Source: Vanilla planifolia
Lineage: Eukaryota > Streptophyta > Magnoliopsida > Asparagales > Orchidaceae
NCBI GenBank assembly: GCA_023846275.1
Contig: CM043870.1
Span: 9,061,527-9,125,526 of the forward strand
Length of the DNA: 64,000 bases
Reading direction: 5' to 3'
Shown here: in pieces, positions 1-13,615 of the stretch
Layout: each line of letters begins with the position of its first letter
How positions within the stretch are numbered: the first letter of the stretch is position 1
Position numbers and translations under genes: made by a program
The notes under the pieces: model-generated
Seen by the model: the letters and a program-made list of their open reading frames with translations, nothing else
Database searches by the model: none
Told to the model about the DNA's origin: nothing

Positions 1-2493
1 TGCAAGTCATTATCTGCTTTAGCTTATGGATAATTGAGCTATCCACAGATGGTTTATTTATTCGTTATCATAACATAACATAGCCTTTTAAAATTGGTTA
101 ATTAGTGGTGACCATTGTTACCAATTGAAAGCTTCAATCTATTTTCCCATCTTTTGTTGCCGCTTGCATTTCCTCATTAGTTTTGTCTCCATTAAACTGC
201 TTAAAAAAAATTTAGTTTTGTGCCATTAGATGCAATCAAATGTGTAGACCTACAAGCATCCTCGACCCAAACTTGGCCTCCCATACACATCGTGAGTGCT
301 ACCTTGTGCTAGCCAATGCGAAGTCATTTCCACCCCATGTTCATAGCACCATCAAACTTTACCAATATTTATCCTCTCGAATTGCATCCATTGTAGTCTT
401 TACATGTGAAACCACAATGGCTCTACTTTTATCATGCCAATGCATAACCACAAGTGCGAGACTTTGTTTGAGTTGCACTTAATGCACACAAAATTCACAC
501 TCATGAACAATAGCGATCAACACTGTAGAAATCCCACTTCCCAACTATCAAACAAGATTGCTAGAGGAAATTCTAGTATTATTAACCACCTCACTAATTA
601 GCATGAACCGTTATAATTTAGAACGGTCGAACTAGCAAGTGCACTACACATACTTGACCTGGTGTGGAATAGTGTCACCCATACTGAATCCAAAAGAAGA
701 TGAACCTAATCCATGATTTAACTTATTTTATATTTAGTTTGGTAGTAGTTTTTAAAAATGCCTTTCAAATGCTTTTTTAACATAATTGTAGCCAAATTTT
801 GAATCATCCTTTGGAAACAAATGATGTATATTTTGAAAGGTTAGATTTAACTTTATATTTTTCAACTTAGATTTTTTAGTATATGTGTATTTTATTTCTT
901 ATCTCACAAAAGCTTGACATTTGTGAAATATATTGATTCCTATGTTTCATATCATAAACTTTTATTATGACAAACATTTTATTATTATTTGACATTTATT
1001 ATATTAATGCATATAAGGAAATATGGCTTCACATATAACATTTATGGATTATATTATATCACCTTCATTTATATATCTATGTCAATATAATTTGAAATTT
1101 TTTTATGTGATCTATCTTAAGAGTTCTTTAAAAATATGTATAATTTATATTTATGTAGATTATATGATAATTCTTATATTATTTAAATTTTTTGAATCTA
1201 TAGATATTTATCTTATTTTATATCATAAATCATATTTAATTATTTTTCATAATAATATTGAAATTAAAGTTACTCAAACTTGTTTTACTTCTATTTATTA
1301 TAAAATTACTTAAATAATATTTAGAATGATATAATTAATGTCATATCGAGATTCTATTATGTTTGGTCATAATTATATGTTTTTAGTAAAAACTTAATGA
1401 CTTAACAAATACATTATTGTTGTTCCAAATTATCAATATAATATTTTGTATTCATCAATTTTACAAATTTTTATCGATAACACCTAAATAAAAGTAAATG
1501 AATTTCTTTCATATGCATTTGAACTTTTAGAATCTTCTGAAATCCATTTATTAACGTCAAAACTTGATCTTTTTAACTTTGGTCCACTTTATCCTATTGC
1601 TTCTATAAAAAGAAGAATTAATTGAGTTTATGTTATCTCAACAAAATTTTTTTTCTAATTTTAATTTTATTATTAAACATAAATGTTTCTTTGCTTATAC
1701 ATCATTTTTTAATAATTATATTTTTAATATGTATGATGTGTTTAATGTAACTTTTAATATGAAAAATATGTTTGTTTATTAGGGTTCATTAAAGCCACTA
1801 GTTTTATTTATAGGTTTAAGTAACAAAAGATATATTCAATTGGATATTTTAAGATTTTATGTGATGAGATCATAAGATAAGTTAGATAAAGCTTATACAC
1901 AGCTGACTCACATGCAATTAAGCCACCTGATTTCTATGTGGATTAATATTAAGCTATATGATAGATTGTATCAAGATGTTGATTAAGCTAATCTAGTTTA
2001 TCATATTTAGTTTTAATTTAGTTTATTACTTGTTTAGCTCATTAAGATTATAATGAGTCACACATATATGGCTCTCATGATATTTTTAATATTTTTGTAT
2101 ATTTTATTATTTTTATAATTGTTTATAAGAAATTTTATTTTTTTATTTTTTTGGGCCTAGTTTTTGCTTTATATCTCTAGAAATATGTTTTATAGAATGA
2201 AAAAAAATATAAAGATTATTTACATACCATTGCTTTTTGTTGGTCATGACATTTTTATGTCAACATCTGTATTCAAACTCCTTGATGTGAGTGACATTTC
2301 ATTAACAACTTCTCTTTGTCTTATTTTGTTGTTCATTATTTTGTTATTTTGACAACAATTTTATGCATGGAACCTAAGCCATTATGAAGAAATTATTTCA
2401 ACATTGCATAAACTGAGATGAAACTTGAGCTAACTAAATTAGTATTGACATAACACTATTTGAGCAATTGTTGGTCCCACAAAAATAATCGAA
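1..2493. other. AT-rich intergenic DNA, no gene seen
   Basis: No open frame here looks like a protein. The frames at 240-482, 1023-1313 and 2164-2352 are either low-complexity (Ile/Tyr/Phe-rich, as random AT-rich DNA gives) or match no motif I know. The 220-700 part is less AT-rich than the rest but shows no domain. It is probably decayed repeat sequence; this is inference from composition only. Confidence 0.6.
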
Positions 2494-2688
2494 TTAATAG
2501 CAACTAGTTAAGATATCTTCAAAGGATTCAACAACAAGATCATCCAAAAAATTTTCAACTTCTTCAATAAAACTATCACTTAAATCTATTTTAAATTGCC
2601 TTCTTTCATGCATCTGTTCAGATAAACCATTTATATATCTATAAATATCATATTTGATTAAATCATGTCTTTTTTTGCAAATAGATAT
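2494..2688 (-). pseudogene. Coding-like fragment of unknown function
   Basis: Read on the minus strand, this stretch is open for 64 codons and ends in TAA at 2494-2496. No start codon sits at its upstream end; the only Met is internal (MHERRQ). The C-terminal half is strongly acidic and unlike random AT-rich translation, with segments such as IDLSDSFIEEVENFLDDL and VVESFEDILTSCY. It could be the last exon or a truncated piece of a transposon or host protein. I do not recognise the family. No flanking exon was identified. Confidence 0.25.
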
Positions 2689-5600
2689 TTAAAAGGTGAC
2701 ATAAACCTAAGATATAAAAAATAACATTATTAACAAAATAACATGTTTGAAGGCATTGCAATAACCAATACTATATAATAAAATGCCCATACAATCAACT
2801 TGGTATATTCACAATAAATTTGTATCAATAGATTGATAATAGAGGTTTGAATTTTTTTTGTCGAAACAACTAATGAATGAGATAATCATTACAAAACTTA
2901 AACATTATTTAGTTCCAAGATTATCCAATTTTGATAATTCAAAATTTTTTTCACACTTAACCCATAAACCACAAAGCTGTTGTATCAATAATTTTCTTAC
3001 TAGAAGTTACATTTAATAATTAATTCTTTGCTAAAAATATAAAAGTATTAACTAATTGGGCACAAAATCATTACCTTAAACATTAATATATATTAACAAG
3101 ATATAAAACTAATAATGTAATGAACATGATTCATTTTGTATTAAAACAATATTAATGTGTGTGAAATACATCCTTTATGGCTTTGTGGCTGTGCTAAACT
3201 AGCATTGTTCACATTTACAAAGGCCTCAATCCCCATGTCTTGGGCATTAGTCACTACTCTTAGGATTGAAATTTAGCTCTTTGGTCCATAACAATGGCCT
3301 TTCTTGTAGAAAACCTCCCTTAACAAGGTTGGTGTTCATGGGTGATAATGTCACTTTCAATGACAATAAACATGATGAGGAATGACAAAATCTTTGGATT
3401 AAGTAAATTTTTTATTATCATAAAATAATCACACAAAAATTTCTTGTTTAAACTTTTTAGGACAATTAATAGTCATCACAAAAGGTATTTTTAATAATTC
3501 TCATGAAATTACTTTATATAACTAAAAGTCATCATAGAAAGCCATTAAGCTAATTCCTTGGGTCTAGAGTATGGTTTCTATTCCTTTTATGATAGAAAAA
3601 AATTAGGTTCCACAAAAAGATGCACTTTTGAGGCATGATGACAACTTCTTTCTAAGATGGCTTATATATTCTTGCCACATCAAGCATTCATCTCATAAGG
3701 CTTGCTGAGATATTCTATATTTATAATAGAAATTTATGCCATCATTGTTTTTTTTTTAGACTTGTTTTATTTATAGAAGGTGGTATTATCTTATGATAGA
3801 TTTTATGTGGCATCTAACTTGGTCTTTCTCGAAATTAGTGGCATGTCATCAATTTTTTTTTCCTTTTTTTTTCAATTTTTGAAAAACATGTAATTTTTCT
3901 TTCTTTTGCTATTGCAATCATGTATAGAAAGTGATTAAAATGTTTATCATTAAAAACTTTTTGAGCGTAATGGAAGCAACTTTTGAAATTGTTATAATAA
4001 ATAGCTTTTAAAATAACCTTTATATTTAAAATCACACAATTTAGAAAACCATTTCAATATTTGAAAACCAAAGTTCTTTAAAATTCATGGCTCATAAATT
4101 ACTTAAAACAAAATAGATCTAAGCCAATATTGTTGAATAAAATTCTATTATATATCCATGCACTCAAATAAAAGTAAATTATTATTGTTGTAGCGACATA
4201 ATTTGTGAGATAAATAAAATATCCTATATGTGATGACAAATGCACTTTCTCTCACTGCTCCTTAGTAGTCTTATAATGAGTCTTATTTTAACCAAGAAAT
4301 ATTAGGATAAAAATAGACTAAGCTAACTGTCATTAATTTAGTGACAAAACCATGCATGTACATGTAAAGCATCACACATTGGGTATGTTGCATGCATGGG
4401 TCAATTTTAAGCATAAAAGAAAATACTTGCTTTTATATATAATCTTTTTAATATTTCATCTTTCTTTATTATTTCTAGAGTTGGTTTCAACAATATAAAA
4501 TAATATAATTTTTTATGTATAAATTTTTATTTCTTTTATCTTTTCATCTTATTTTAAGAAACGATGAAGACAATGTCTTTTTTATTTCATATTAAAACAA
4601 ATTTGATATATTTTGAGTAAGAATAATTCTAATTGATGACTTATTTGGTTTCTCTCTGGATCATATTTTTTTTGTAATGGTAGTCACAACTTTGGACAAC
4701 CAACATATTGGTTGATTTGGTTCATTTTTAAAAAATATTATTTTGGAATAATAATCATCACTTTGGATAACCAATAGTAATACACTTATATTTAAGATCT
4801 ACTTAACCATTTGTCAACTTATTCTTATCATCTTTCTTTTTTTCTTTCTTCTTTCACATTCTTTTTGTTTCATTTTTTGTGATTATTATCACATTATTAT
4901 ATTTTTTTAATCTTTTCATGTTTTCACTCTTTCATTCTTCTTTTGTGTCTTTTATCATAATTGATATTATAAAGACATGTGAAATAGTAAATAAATATAA
5001 AAAATTATCATGATATGATATCATGCTCAATAAGTCACGTGTCAAATTAACATGGGTAACATATCATTATAATCAAAGATAATAAATATCTTATAAATAA
5101 ACTATTTAGTTAATCTTTTATGGATTTAACTCCTCTAATAAGCATCAAATATAAATGTAAGATTGTCTACTCCATTCATGGGCTATTGCTTATATTCCAT
5201 TACTTTATCATTTTAATTATTAATTTAATCAATTCAATTGAATAAGTAATCTATAAGTAATATTGGCAATATAGCAAGCAACATATAACATTTCATCCTC
5301 GAATTGAATTGACCAAATTCATTTTACCATGTGGTAATTAATTTTAATCACCATTACATCAAATATATACACATATACACAAATTTGCCACATAAGTATC
5401 CTCAAATTTTTAATTTCATTTCATTACTTAAAGGGGTTTATAGCCTTCAAACAATACTACATTAATTATATACATATAAATACTAGTTTAGCTACCTTAT
5501 ATTGTAATATAGTTGTCATATTGCAAATCAAATTTATTAATTATGCACTTTCTGCTTCTCTTTTTATTCTCTTCTTAGTTTCTATAGTACTACTACAAAA

Positions 5601-5970
5601 TTGCTGTAATACTCTATAATGTTGTTATAGTGCCAACACAATTCTTCTCCTTTAATTTGCTCTTAATTATCTTTGATTCTTGCTCAAATCATTATTGATT
5701 ATTTTCAAACTCTTGGTAGCATTTCTCTCTTCTCTTCGCTTCTCTCTAACACTTTTGGCTGAGGCTATACTACTCAAAGTTTTCCTAAAAATTTTCCTTA
5801 GTCTTGACCTCTTTTTCTTTCACACGCATCCAATGTCTTTTAGTATTCTCGTCCCTTCATCTTCTCCTTCCAATAGTCATGCTTATCAAAGGATGACTTT
5901 TCACTTTCTTGTCCTCTCAAATTTTGATAATTTGTCATCAATTTGACTCTTGTCTAAATTGTTTCCTATA
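2689..5970. other. AT-rich intergenic DNA, no gene seen
   Basis: No recognisable gene. The open stretch at 5680-5946 (88 codons, Leu/Phe/Ser-rich, in a CT-rich tract) has no known domain and is probably fortuitous. Several T- and A-runs and CT-rich tracts (about 4800-4950 and 5540-5780) are present. Nothing else is supported. Confidence 0.55.
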
Positions 5971-5979
5971 GTTTGTTAT

Positions 5980-6500
5980 TTCCATTTTTAGGACTTTTTT
6001 ATTTTACATCATCATATTATATGATCCTTTATTTCATACAATATTATTTATCATATTTGTCTTTAATTATAATTAATGATATAGATCATACTTATATGAT
6101 ATCCTTACTTGTACTTGTATGAATAATTTTAGTTTATTCAACTCAAGTATTCTTATGACATTGAATCTTACAATGTCCTTTATAATAATTATATGATCCA
6201 TATTTTGTTTATTTAAAATTTTTATCCTTATATGATGATCTTAATTATACTATACAATACATGTATTTTCTCTTATATCTTATTAGCATTGTCTCATTGT
6301 GGTATTGGTTATCTAACATGGAATTGTACTTATACGATGCACTTTCTTATACTGTATGATATATATATTCTCTCTTTTACCTTATCATGCATAGTTTCAT
6401 TGTAATGTTAGACTATCTAATAGAGCATCATACTTATATGATGTTTCTAATCATATTGTATGATTTGATTTAATATATTCATCTTATTATTTTTATTTTA
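5980..6500. repeat. Block rich in ATCATAC/GTATGAT-type motifs (block A)
   Basis: Within about 0.5 kb the sequence returns again and again to short words such as ATCATACTTATATGAT, ATATGATCC, GTATGATAT and ATACGATG, often as imperfect palindromes. The same vocabulary recurs in the blocks at 28.1-29.1, 50.8-51.6 and 53.5-54.4 kb and hardly elsewhere in the window. This points to a dispersed repeat family (possibly an LTR or another non-coding part of a retroelement). Its boundaries and family are unknown. Confidence 0.4.
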
Positions 6501-9500
6501 TTGTATTATTAATGTTTAATATTATATTGTAAGATTCTTTTAAAAACTTGAAAATATTTTTAAAAAAGTTAAGATAAATTTATAAAATTTACAAAAGTAT
6601 AACTCAATTAGAAATATTATTATTTCTATAATCTACAATTCCTCTTCTCCTAGAATCATCAATTAATATTGATTTCATTAATTTTTTTATTTTTAACACC
6701 CAATAAATTTAATTTTTAAAAAATAATTTTTCCCCCACACTTTTGAAATGTTACATTTAGTTACCTCACAAAAAAAATGTCACAAAATATCAATTTTTTT
6801 GTGATGAATGTCTTGTACCATTTGGCATGAACACACGTGGATTGCAACATTCCCATGTTAATAGCAACTATAGTAAAGTATTAAAACCTTATTATGAAAT
6901 TATAAAACATGTTGTCTTGAAGCTTGTCAATTAATTCTTCCTAAGAAGCATGGTTTATAATGGAAGGACATTGCACTAAGCTTATTATCTATAGGATGCA
7001 AAGGATTCACTTTGCTTCCTAATTAATATTCTTCAAGGAAACACTACCTACTTTAAAGAAACTCAGCATATTATAAGCAACATTATGGATCCTAAATCTT
7101 TTCCTTTAGCCCAAAGTTTGCTCACTCATTTATAGAAGCCAATAGGACATAAAATGAGTTGCCAAGTAGAGACAAACACACACTAATGATGTTTGCTTTC
7201 TTCCCCAAATTTGGTCAAGTGCTACCAAAAAGGGTGTAATCCCTATGTAATGCTTTTGTCATGTTTGGTCTAAGCTCTATCCATTGGTGACTAGGATGCA
7301 ATACCATTTGCTTAAATTTTACTTTGATTTTTTAATTTACTATAAAGTGTTAGGTTGAGATTTTCTAAGATTTGATATGTACTAAAATATTAATTAAATA
7401 ATGTTTTTATTTTATTTTTTATTTGTAAAGAGATATAATCTTATTATTATCTAATAAGAACAAAAATAGTCATATCAACATTCAATATATAATCACACTG
7501 CTATGATGTTATGATTTTCTTGCTTTCAATTCCTAGTAAAATGGTTCAATTTTTTGTTTCAAATAAAATTATGTTTAATTTATAAATTTATTTTCTTTGT
7601 TAATATTTTTACATATGAATTATAAGAGAAAAAAAAAAATCCTAAAAGTTAGCTTTCATGAGGGCAAAGCTATTATTGTGATATGTTTTGAAGTGAAAGT
7701 AGCGATGAAGGGGTCGACAATAAAGACATGGATATTGTATGGCCATAACAAGCACGAGAGAAAAAAAAAAAAGAAATGGCAGATGGGAATCTCTGATATG
7801 AAGGGAAGGCAATATTAGTGCATTGCGCATTAGCATGCAATAATACTATGGAGGCTGCTTGGAAAGGTGAAGGCAAACGAAAGGAAGAAAATAGGGTGAA
7901 GGAAAGGGAGGTGAGAAAGGAAGGCGAACCCAATGCCTCTTGTCTCCTCCATGTTATTGGTTTGTGGCCTGTTATGGAAAAGTTGCTTTTATTAAACCCA
8001 CAAACCTAATATATAATAAACTAATTAAGGTATATAATGCTTGTTTTCTCTTTTCAATGTGTGGATTAGGCTTATTTAGAAAGGCCTATCCAAGAAAAGA
8101 AAATGGCACGACGTTTTTTGCATCTTTTTTTTCCCTTTGGAACTGTTGGGGATAAACACAAGGCAGTGGTGTATTAGGTTAAACACTCTTTAATAATGAA
8201 ATGTTTTCGGCATTGCTTCATCAAAGGTTTTGTCCACCCAATCTATCTTTTTAATGGCATTTGATTTGATACAGTGTTACCGGTTTTTCTTCCTTTGCAG
8301 CAGTGCCGTTTTCTGTGAAGATCGTATTAGTTGAAAGGAAATCGTCGTACAAAATGAGGATTTTTAATTTATTTTTCTAAGTAAATTTAAGGTAGTAATT
8401 GCTGTTAATAATTATTTCTTAGCAAATTTTAATAAAACAGATTAACCATAAGTTTTTAAAATCATTTTTTTTTTTACTAAAAAACCATGTAAAGTTGCCT
8501 GTTTAAACCTAACGAGGCCAGCATCTTCGGATCCCAGATTAGTTTTTGTTAGTCATTATGATGCTCTCTGTACTGTATTGTTTTATGACAAGAGAAAGAA
8601 GACCTTCTATTTTCTTTTGCATTTGACTTCCTGTTCGTACCAGTTCCCCAAATGGTTTATCTTAAGAGAGATTTACAAAGTGTTATTTACGTAATATTAA
8701 TATCTAAATTATAATATTATCTAATATTTATCAAAAAAAATTAATTATCTGATTTCAGGTTATCAAAATAATTATTTATTTTTATTTTTAATATCAAGAC
8801 TATCAATATCTAAATATTGTTTAAATTTGAATGATATCTTAATATCATTTATTATTGAGTTATAAAATTGTAATTTTTAATAATATTATTTAATATTATA
8901 ATTGGATTATATATATTTAATATCTTTAAATGTATTATATTATATAATAATATTATCATATATTTTAGATAATATTTTAAGACCATTGTTATATAAAAAT
9001 AGCAAGTACTGCTAATGAAGGTGAAAAATGAAAATTTATATATTTATAATGTTTGAAGTTAAAAATATATTTATTGGTATTTATTGGTTTTACACATTTC
9101 AAATGGAAAATTATTAATTTCATAGCTTTGTAAATTTAATGACATTGGTGAATTTGAGTTGATGAAACATATTTGTATTTTGGATCTTGCTTTTAGAAAA
9201 TGTTTGATATTTGATGGTTTGTAATATTAGAGGATTGTTATAAAGAGGAGGAGATCTCTTAGACCCATAAGGGCTATTTATAGATCAAGAGTCTTTGCAT
9301 GGGCACTCATTGAACTATGGTTTGGCTTAATACATTGATGTCAAGTAAGCCAACAAGCTTCATGAATTATGAAAATTCGTTGTGTGAAAATTCTAAAAGT
9401 GTTTTTGAGGTTATAGGATGGTCTTTCAAGGGTCATGCTTTCAAAGAGAAGGATGCAATTAGTTCATGAACTATTAGATTGAGAATTTATAAACAATCTA

Positions 9501-10300
9501 CCAAATGGATGGCCTCAAGGGAACAAGATGGCTTGATAATGAAACCATCTTTTTCTTGTTGTGGACTTTCTTCTTAGATAACATCTTAGATCAATTTGTT
9601 CTCCTTAAGAAAGAATAGTAGCATGTTTTCCATTTGTTGTTTGCTTTGTATTGATGATTGCAATGTGATCCAACTTGCTCTTGCATCAATAAGATTGGTC
9701 ATATTGCATGACTGAAATGCAATTCAACTTACTCTTGATTCAATAAGATTTGTCTCACAATTTTTTATTACCTTATATATGTAGTTGTAAATAACTTGCA
9801 AACAATTATTTTTTACATTACACCTAACATTTTGTACTTTGTTTTATGACTATGTAATGAAGTGTACGAACCCTTGCACATGATGGCATGCTTTTGATGC
9901 ATTTGAGGCTAACAATGAGTGTAGCAAAATGGAGTACTAGATTAGGATCAAGTTGAATAAGTTCATTTTGTTGACAATTTTTTGCTTTGATCTACCCATT
10001 TCCTTCACCTTTCATGGGAGAATATCCATTTATTAAAGAGGCTAGATTGCCACAATTATCCATTCACATATTAAACATTGGAAATTTAATTATGTTGGAA
10101 ATTTAAAATGATGAGAGGTCTTTTTTGTATATTGATACCAATATTACTTAGATGATTATCAATGTTCTCAATAAAGAGAAAATGAAAATATGAGAAGATT
10201 AACTTGAAACATGAGATGAGTAGACCTAAGAAAAAAACGAGTCTTATGTGATAAACAAATTTATCATGAATTTTTCAAGAATTCATACTGAGTGCAACAT
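6501..10300. other. AT-rich intergenic DNA, no gene seen
   Basis: No supported gene. The frames at 7597-8155 lie in a slightly purine-rich tract (about 7620-7950) and overlap each other on both strands without a recognisable domain. The stretch at 8650-9000 is almost pure A/T with many short self-complementary words. The 9000-10300 part contains ordinary-looking non-coding DNA, probably old repeat. Confidence 0.5.
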
Positions 10301-10980
10301 TAGAATTAATTTTATATTATAAGTTGAGAATAATGTTGAAATTTTAACATAAAATTAGCATATTACATAAAATATATATTGAGCCTAATTTGGTGCTTAT
10401 TCAATACAATTATCTTAATTGGTTGTATTAGAGTAAGGTATAGTTCAATTGAGATCAAGTGTAAAATGACAAGTTGATAGGGTCAAAGCCATTATAGAAC
10501 AAAAGGTTGACAAGGTAGAGTTAGTGTAACATAGTAGTGTCCACAAGAGAAATAAACTTGTTAGGACAAATAGAGTCAACATGGGTAATAGAATCAGTAT
10601 CACTTATCATGATCGATAAGGGTGACTAATACAATAGAGATAGCAAGACAGTGGTGGTGGTTCTGGTAGTGTCATTATGTTGTGGTAGAAAAATAATAGT
10701 AATGAAGCCAACAGCGAGGCATAACGAATGTGTGAATTGATGGGTAATGTACATGATCATCTCATTTGAGAGAAATATTTAATTTGTGTTAGTCGGATTA
10801 AGTTTGATCTCTCATATCATAAGTTGAGAATAATGTTAAATCTTAATATATAAGTAATATGATTTCTATTCATATAGACTTCTAAATTTTTTAGTTATTA
10901 AGTATCCATTTAAGTATATATTAGATTTAAGTTGAAACTTCATCTAGTGTAACTCTCTATTATGCACATTCTCTTTATTT
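10301..10980. repeat. Dispersed repeat with ATAAGTTGAGAATAATGTT core (two copies)
   Basis: A core reading ATAAGTTGAGAATAATGTT, followed by a stretch rich in TTAATATATAA, occurs near 10318 and again near 10820. Related copies with the same downstream text (dwindling towards a TTTAGTTATT word) are found at about 24370-24520 and 37985-38115. The sequence after the first copy (to about 10720) also resembles that after the 24.4-kb copy. This is a dispersed non-coding repeat, possibly part of an LTR. Copies flank both sides of the 11.3-24.0 kb element. Confidence 0.45.
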
Positions 10981-11689
10981 ATTATAGAGTTCCTACTATT
11001 GTGTTTTGAACCCACTTGATGTAGCACATTAAACAAATCTAATAGAGCTCAAGCCATAGGAGGTTAATGTTCGTGGAAAGTTGTGAACAAGATCTTAAAT
11101 ATGATCCCAAAAAAGTCAAGACTTTTTAAAGTTTGTATGGTTTATTTGTGAGACCTAACGATGTTTTTTGTTTTGTTTTTATGCATTTGCTCATGCATTT
11201 TGCTTCTATTATTTTATTAATTTTTTTGGGTTTAGGTTATTTAGTTTTTTTCCCTTTTTCTTAAGCATTTTTTATATCTTACTTAAACCACTTCTTATCG
11301 AATAAAAAAAAAGAGTTCTAGATTTTATGCTGTGTATATGTGTGATTGTTAAGCCATCTTTAGGGTGATGCTATGGCATTTTCTTCTTTTTTAGTTTCTT
11401 TTGAAAAACATTTTCTTATAAAGAAAAATAAGTCTAATCACATTTTAGAGACTAATTTTTAAAGAGATATAATGTTAATATATTATTATTATGAAATAAG
11501 GTTCAACAACTTCTAATATAGCAAAAATAAAACTAATACATGCCTATCATTGGTCAAATAAAAACTAGTCATATCAACTTATACATCATAATAAAAAAAA
11601 CAACTAAACCACTAATCATAATAGCTAAGTAATATCTCCTTCACCACTCCCCTAGAGTCCCTTGTTGTATCTGATATTTTTCTAAAATG

Positions 11690-12440
11690 TTAAGTTATAA
11701 AATAAGCTGAGCCAATCTTAGTGAAACAAATAATATAATATATATGTAAAGTAAATAAATTAGAATCCTGTCACATGTTGGGCCAACATAACATAATAAA
11801 ATATGTAAAATAATATAAAAATATAGTATTCTACTTTTATTATGTTGAGATATTATTCTCTTGAGTGACTCCATCACTACTCAAGTGAGTTTTGCCCTTA
11901 AAGTTAACTCAACATCGTAAGATTATAACATGAATATAAATATAAAGATCACTCTCTTAATAGTTAATACAGAATAATTCATCTATATATCCCTCCACCT
12001 AAAAACTTGTTAGGAGCCACTTTTTTCTAGTGATTTCTTTCTCGGGACATCACTTGGAGTTCACTCTCTATCCTCTTTGAACTTGCGTGTAATAGGCCAA
12101 CTAGTTTCTGCTTAGTTTGTCCTCAAATCATATTAAGTTATAGAATGTTGGATTTTATAATAAATATGACTTTTAATCTCACTGTATTGAGGTATTATTC
12201 TTTTGGGTCATCTTATCTTAGCATAAGTAGGTTTTGCTCTTAAAAAATATCTTGACATCTTAGGACCAAGATATTTTATATAAATACTAGAATCACTCAT
12301 TTAGTAACCAATATAGAATAATTTATCTTATACCCCTTTACTTAAAAACTTATCAGAAACTATTATTTGTTTAATGATTCTTCTTTTAAGACTTCACTTA
12401 GTATTTGTTTCTTGCCTTCTTTTATTTTAAATTTACCTAG
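11690..12440 (+). repeat. Tandem duplication of a dispersed repeat, about 435-bp period
   Basis: Two diverged units start near 11690 (TTAAGTTATAAAATAAGC) and 12133 (TTAAGTTATAGAATGTTG). Each runs through a conserved series: a TTGAGATATTATTCT-type word, GAGTTTTGC/TAGGTTTTGC, a CATC.TA.GA word, AGAATAATT, and ACCTAAAAACTT or its variant. Related sequence recurs at 57.26-57.64 kb and, inverted, at 58.23-58.60 kb. The shared CTCAAATCATATTAA word closes the unit. It looks like a piece of an LTR or another non-autonomous repeat. Confidence 0.5.
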
Positions 12441-12830
12441 TATTTTATTTAAAGAAATCGTGAATTTTTTTATCCTTACTTTCTCATTTTCATAATTTAA
12501 GATTCACTTTTACTTAGTTTAGGACAAGATGCTTTGGTAATTTTTAATCCATTTAGGCTCCTTCTATAAAATATATTACTTTAGAATGAGATATGTTTTG
12601 ATTCCACATCTAAAACATGTTATTCTAGATCACAATCTCATTTTTTAAACATGTTATTATGAATAGTGACAACCACCACCATTTGCACATTTTTTTAAAT
12701 AATGCTCTTTCTTTTATAACAAACTCTTGTTTTAGTCTTCTCATTACTTTTCCTTTTCAATTCTATTATAAGAACAATAAAAGTTTTTTTTCCTCTATTT
12801 CTCCACAAGATGCTTAATTTTGATTTGCAT

Positions 12831-12849
12831 TATATATATATATATATAT
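12831..12849. repeat. TA microsatellite
   Basis: A perfect TA dinucleotide run of 19 bases lies inside the 3' LTR. The corresponding part of the other LTR (about 22860) reads as a mixture of TATACACA-type steps, so the pure run arose or survived in only one copy. Confidence 0.85.
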
Positions 12850-13541
12850 CATAATGAATATCATAAAAAAGATCTAATAATATGTTCATTTTCAACAATC
12901 ATGCTCAATAACATGTGCATACGCATCCAATGATAATACAAATAAACATTTCAAATAACTTTTGATTTTTCTAAATAAAGGATAGAATCCTATTGGGGAT
13001 TGTTATGCATCATTTGATATTACACCATATATATGTATATATTCTAAAAAGCTTACTTCTCTTATTTTTTGATTCATAGCAGTCTAACATTTCAGTTGTT
13101 CTTGATTTGCATGCTTCACCAAAAGCTTAATTCTTTTAATTTAATCTTCTTCCCTTGCTTGGCCATAATATAATATTTACCTCAATTTCCTTTCGTTAAA
13201 GCTGCATAAGCAATTTCCCAATTCTTCCAAATTCTCTAGTAGTTTCTCCTTGTTCTGTCTATCTCTCTCCTTTACTCACATTATGCTAAAAATATTTTCC
13301 AATTTTCCAAAAACCTCCTATAATATCGAACTTCTTTTATAACCTAATTGTGCATTTTCTCTTTCCTCATTCTTCAAATTCCTCAAATAGATAGTTCTTA
13401 ACTCAAGGTTCTTCCTCTTCTCCTAATAGTTATTCATTTCTTATTTCAACGATTTCCATCACTTGGATTTGCTGCATAGTTCGAGTTCCTTTATTGGTTA
13501 GGTTTTTAGGGTTTTAGGTTTTAATAGTAATAATAATTCAA

Positions 13542-13543
<2 letters not shown>

Positions 13544-13613
<70 letters not shown>
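13544..13613. repeat. ATT microsatellite, about 23 units
   Basis: A pure ATT trinucleotide run of about 70 bases lies within the 3' LTR. The matching place in the other LTR (near 23479) has only about four units, with the same flanking text (a TCA before, a TTGATTTGATTT word after). The 60-codon poly-Ile frame through it is an artefact of the repeat. Confidence 0.95.

Positions 13614-13615
<2 letters not shown>

Noticed and set aside
5680-5946. Hydrophobic 88-codon frame as a membrane protein
   Set aside because: Leu/Phe/Ser richness comes from a CT-rich tract; there is no start context or homologous family that I can name.
7597-8155. Overlapping frames on both strands in a purine-rich tract
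   Set aside because: Low-complexity Lys/Glu/Arg or Phe/Ser translations of a GA-rich tract, with no domain.
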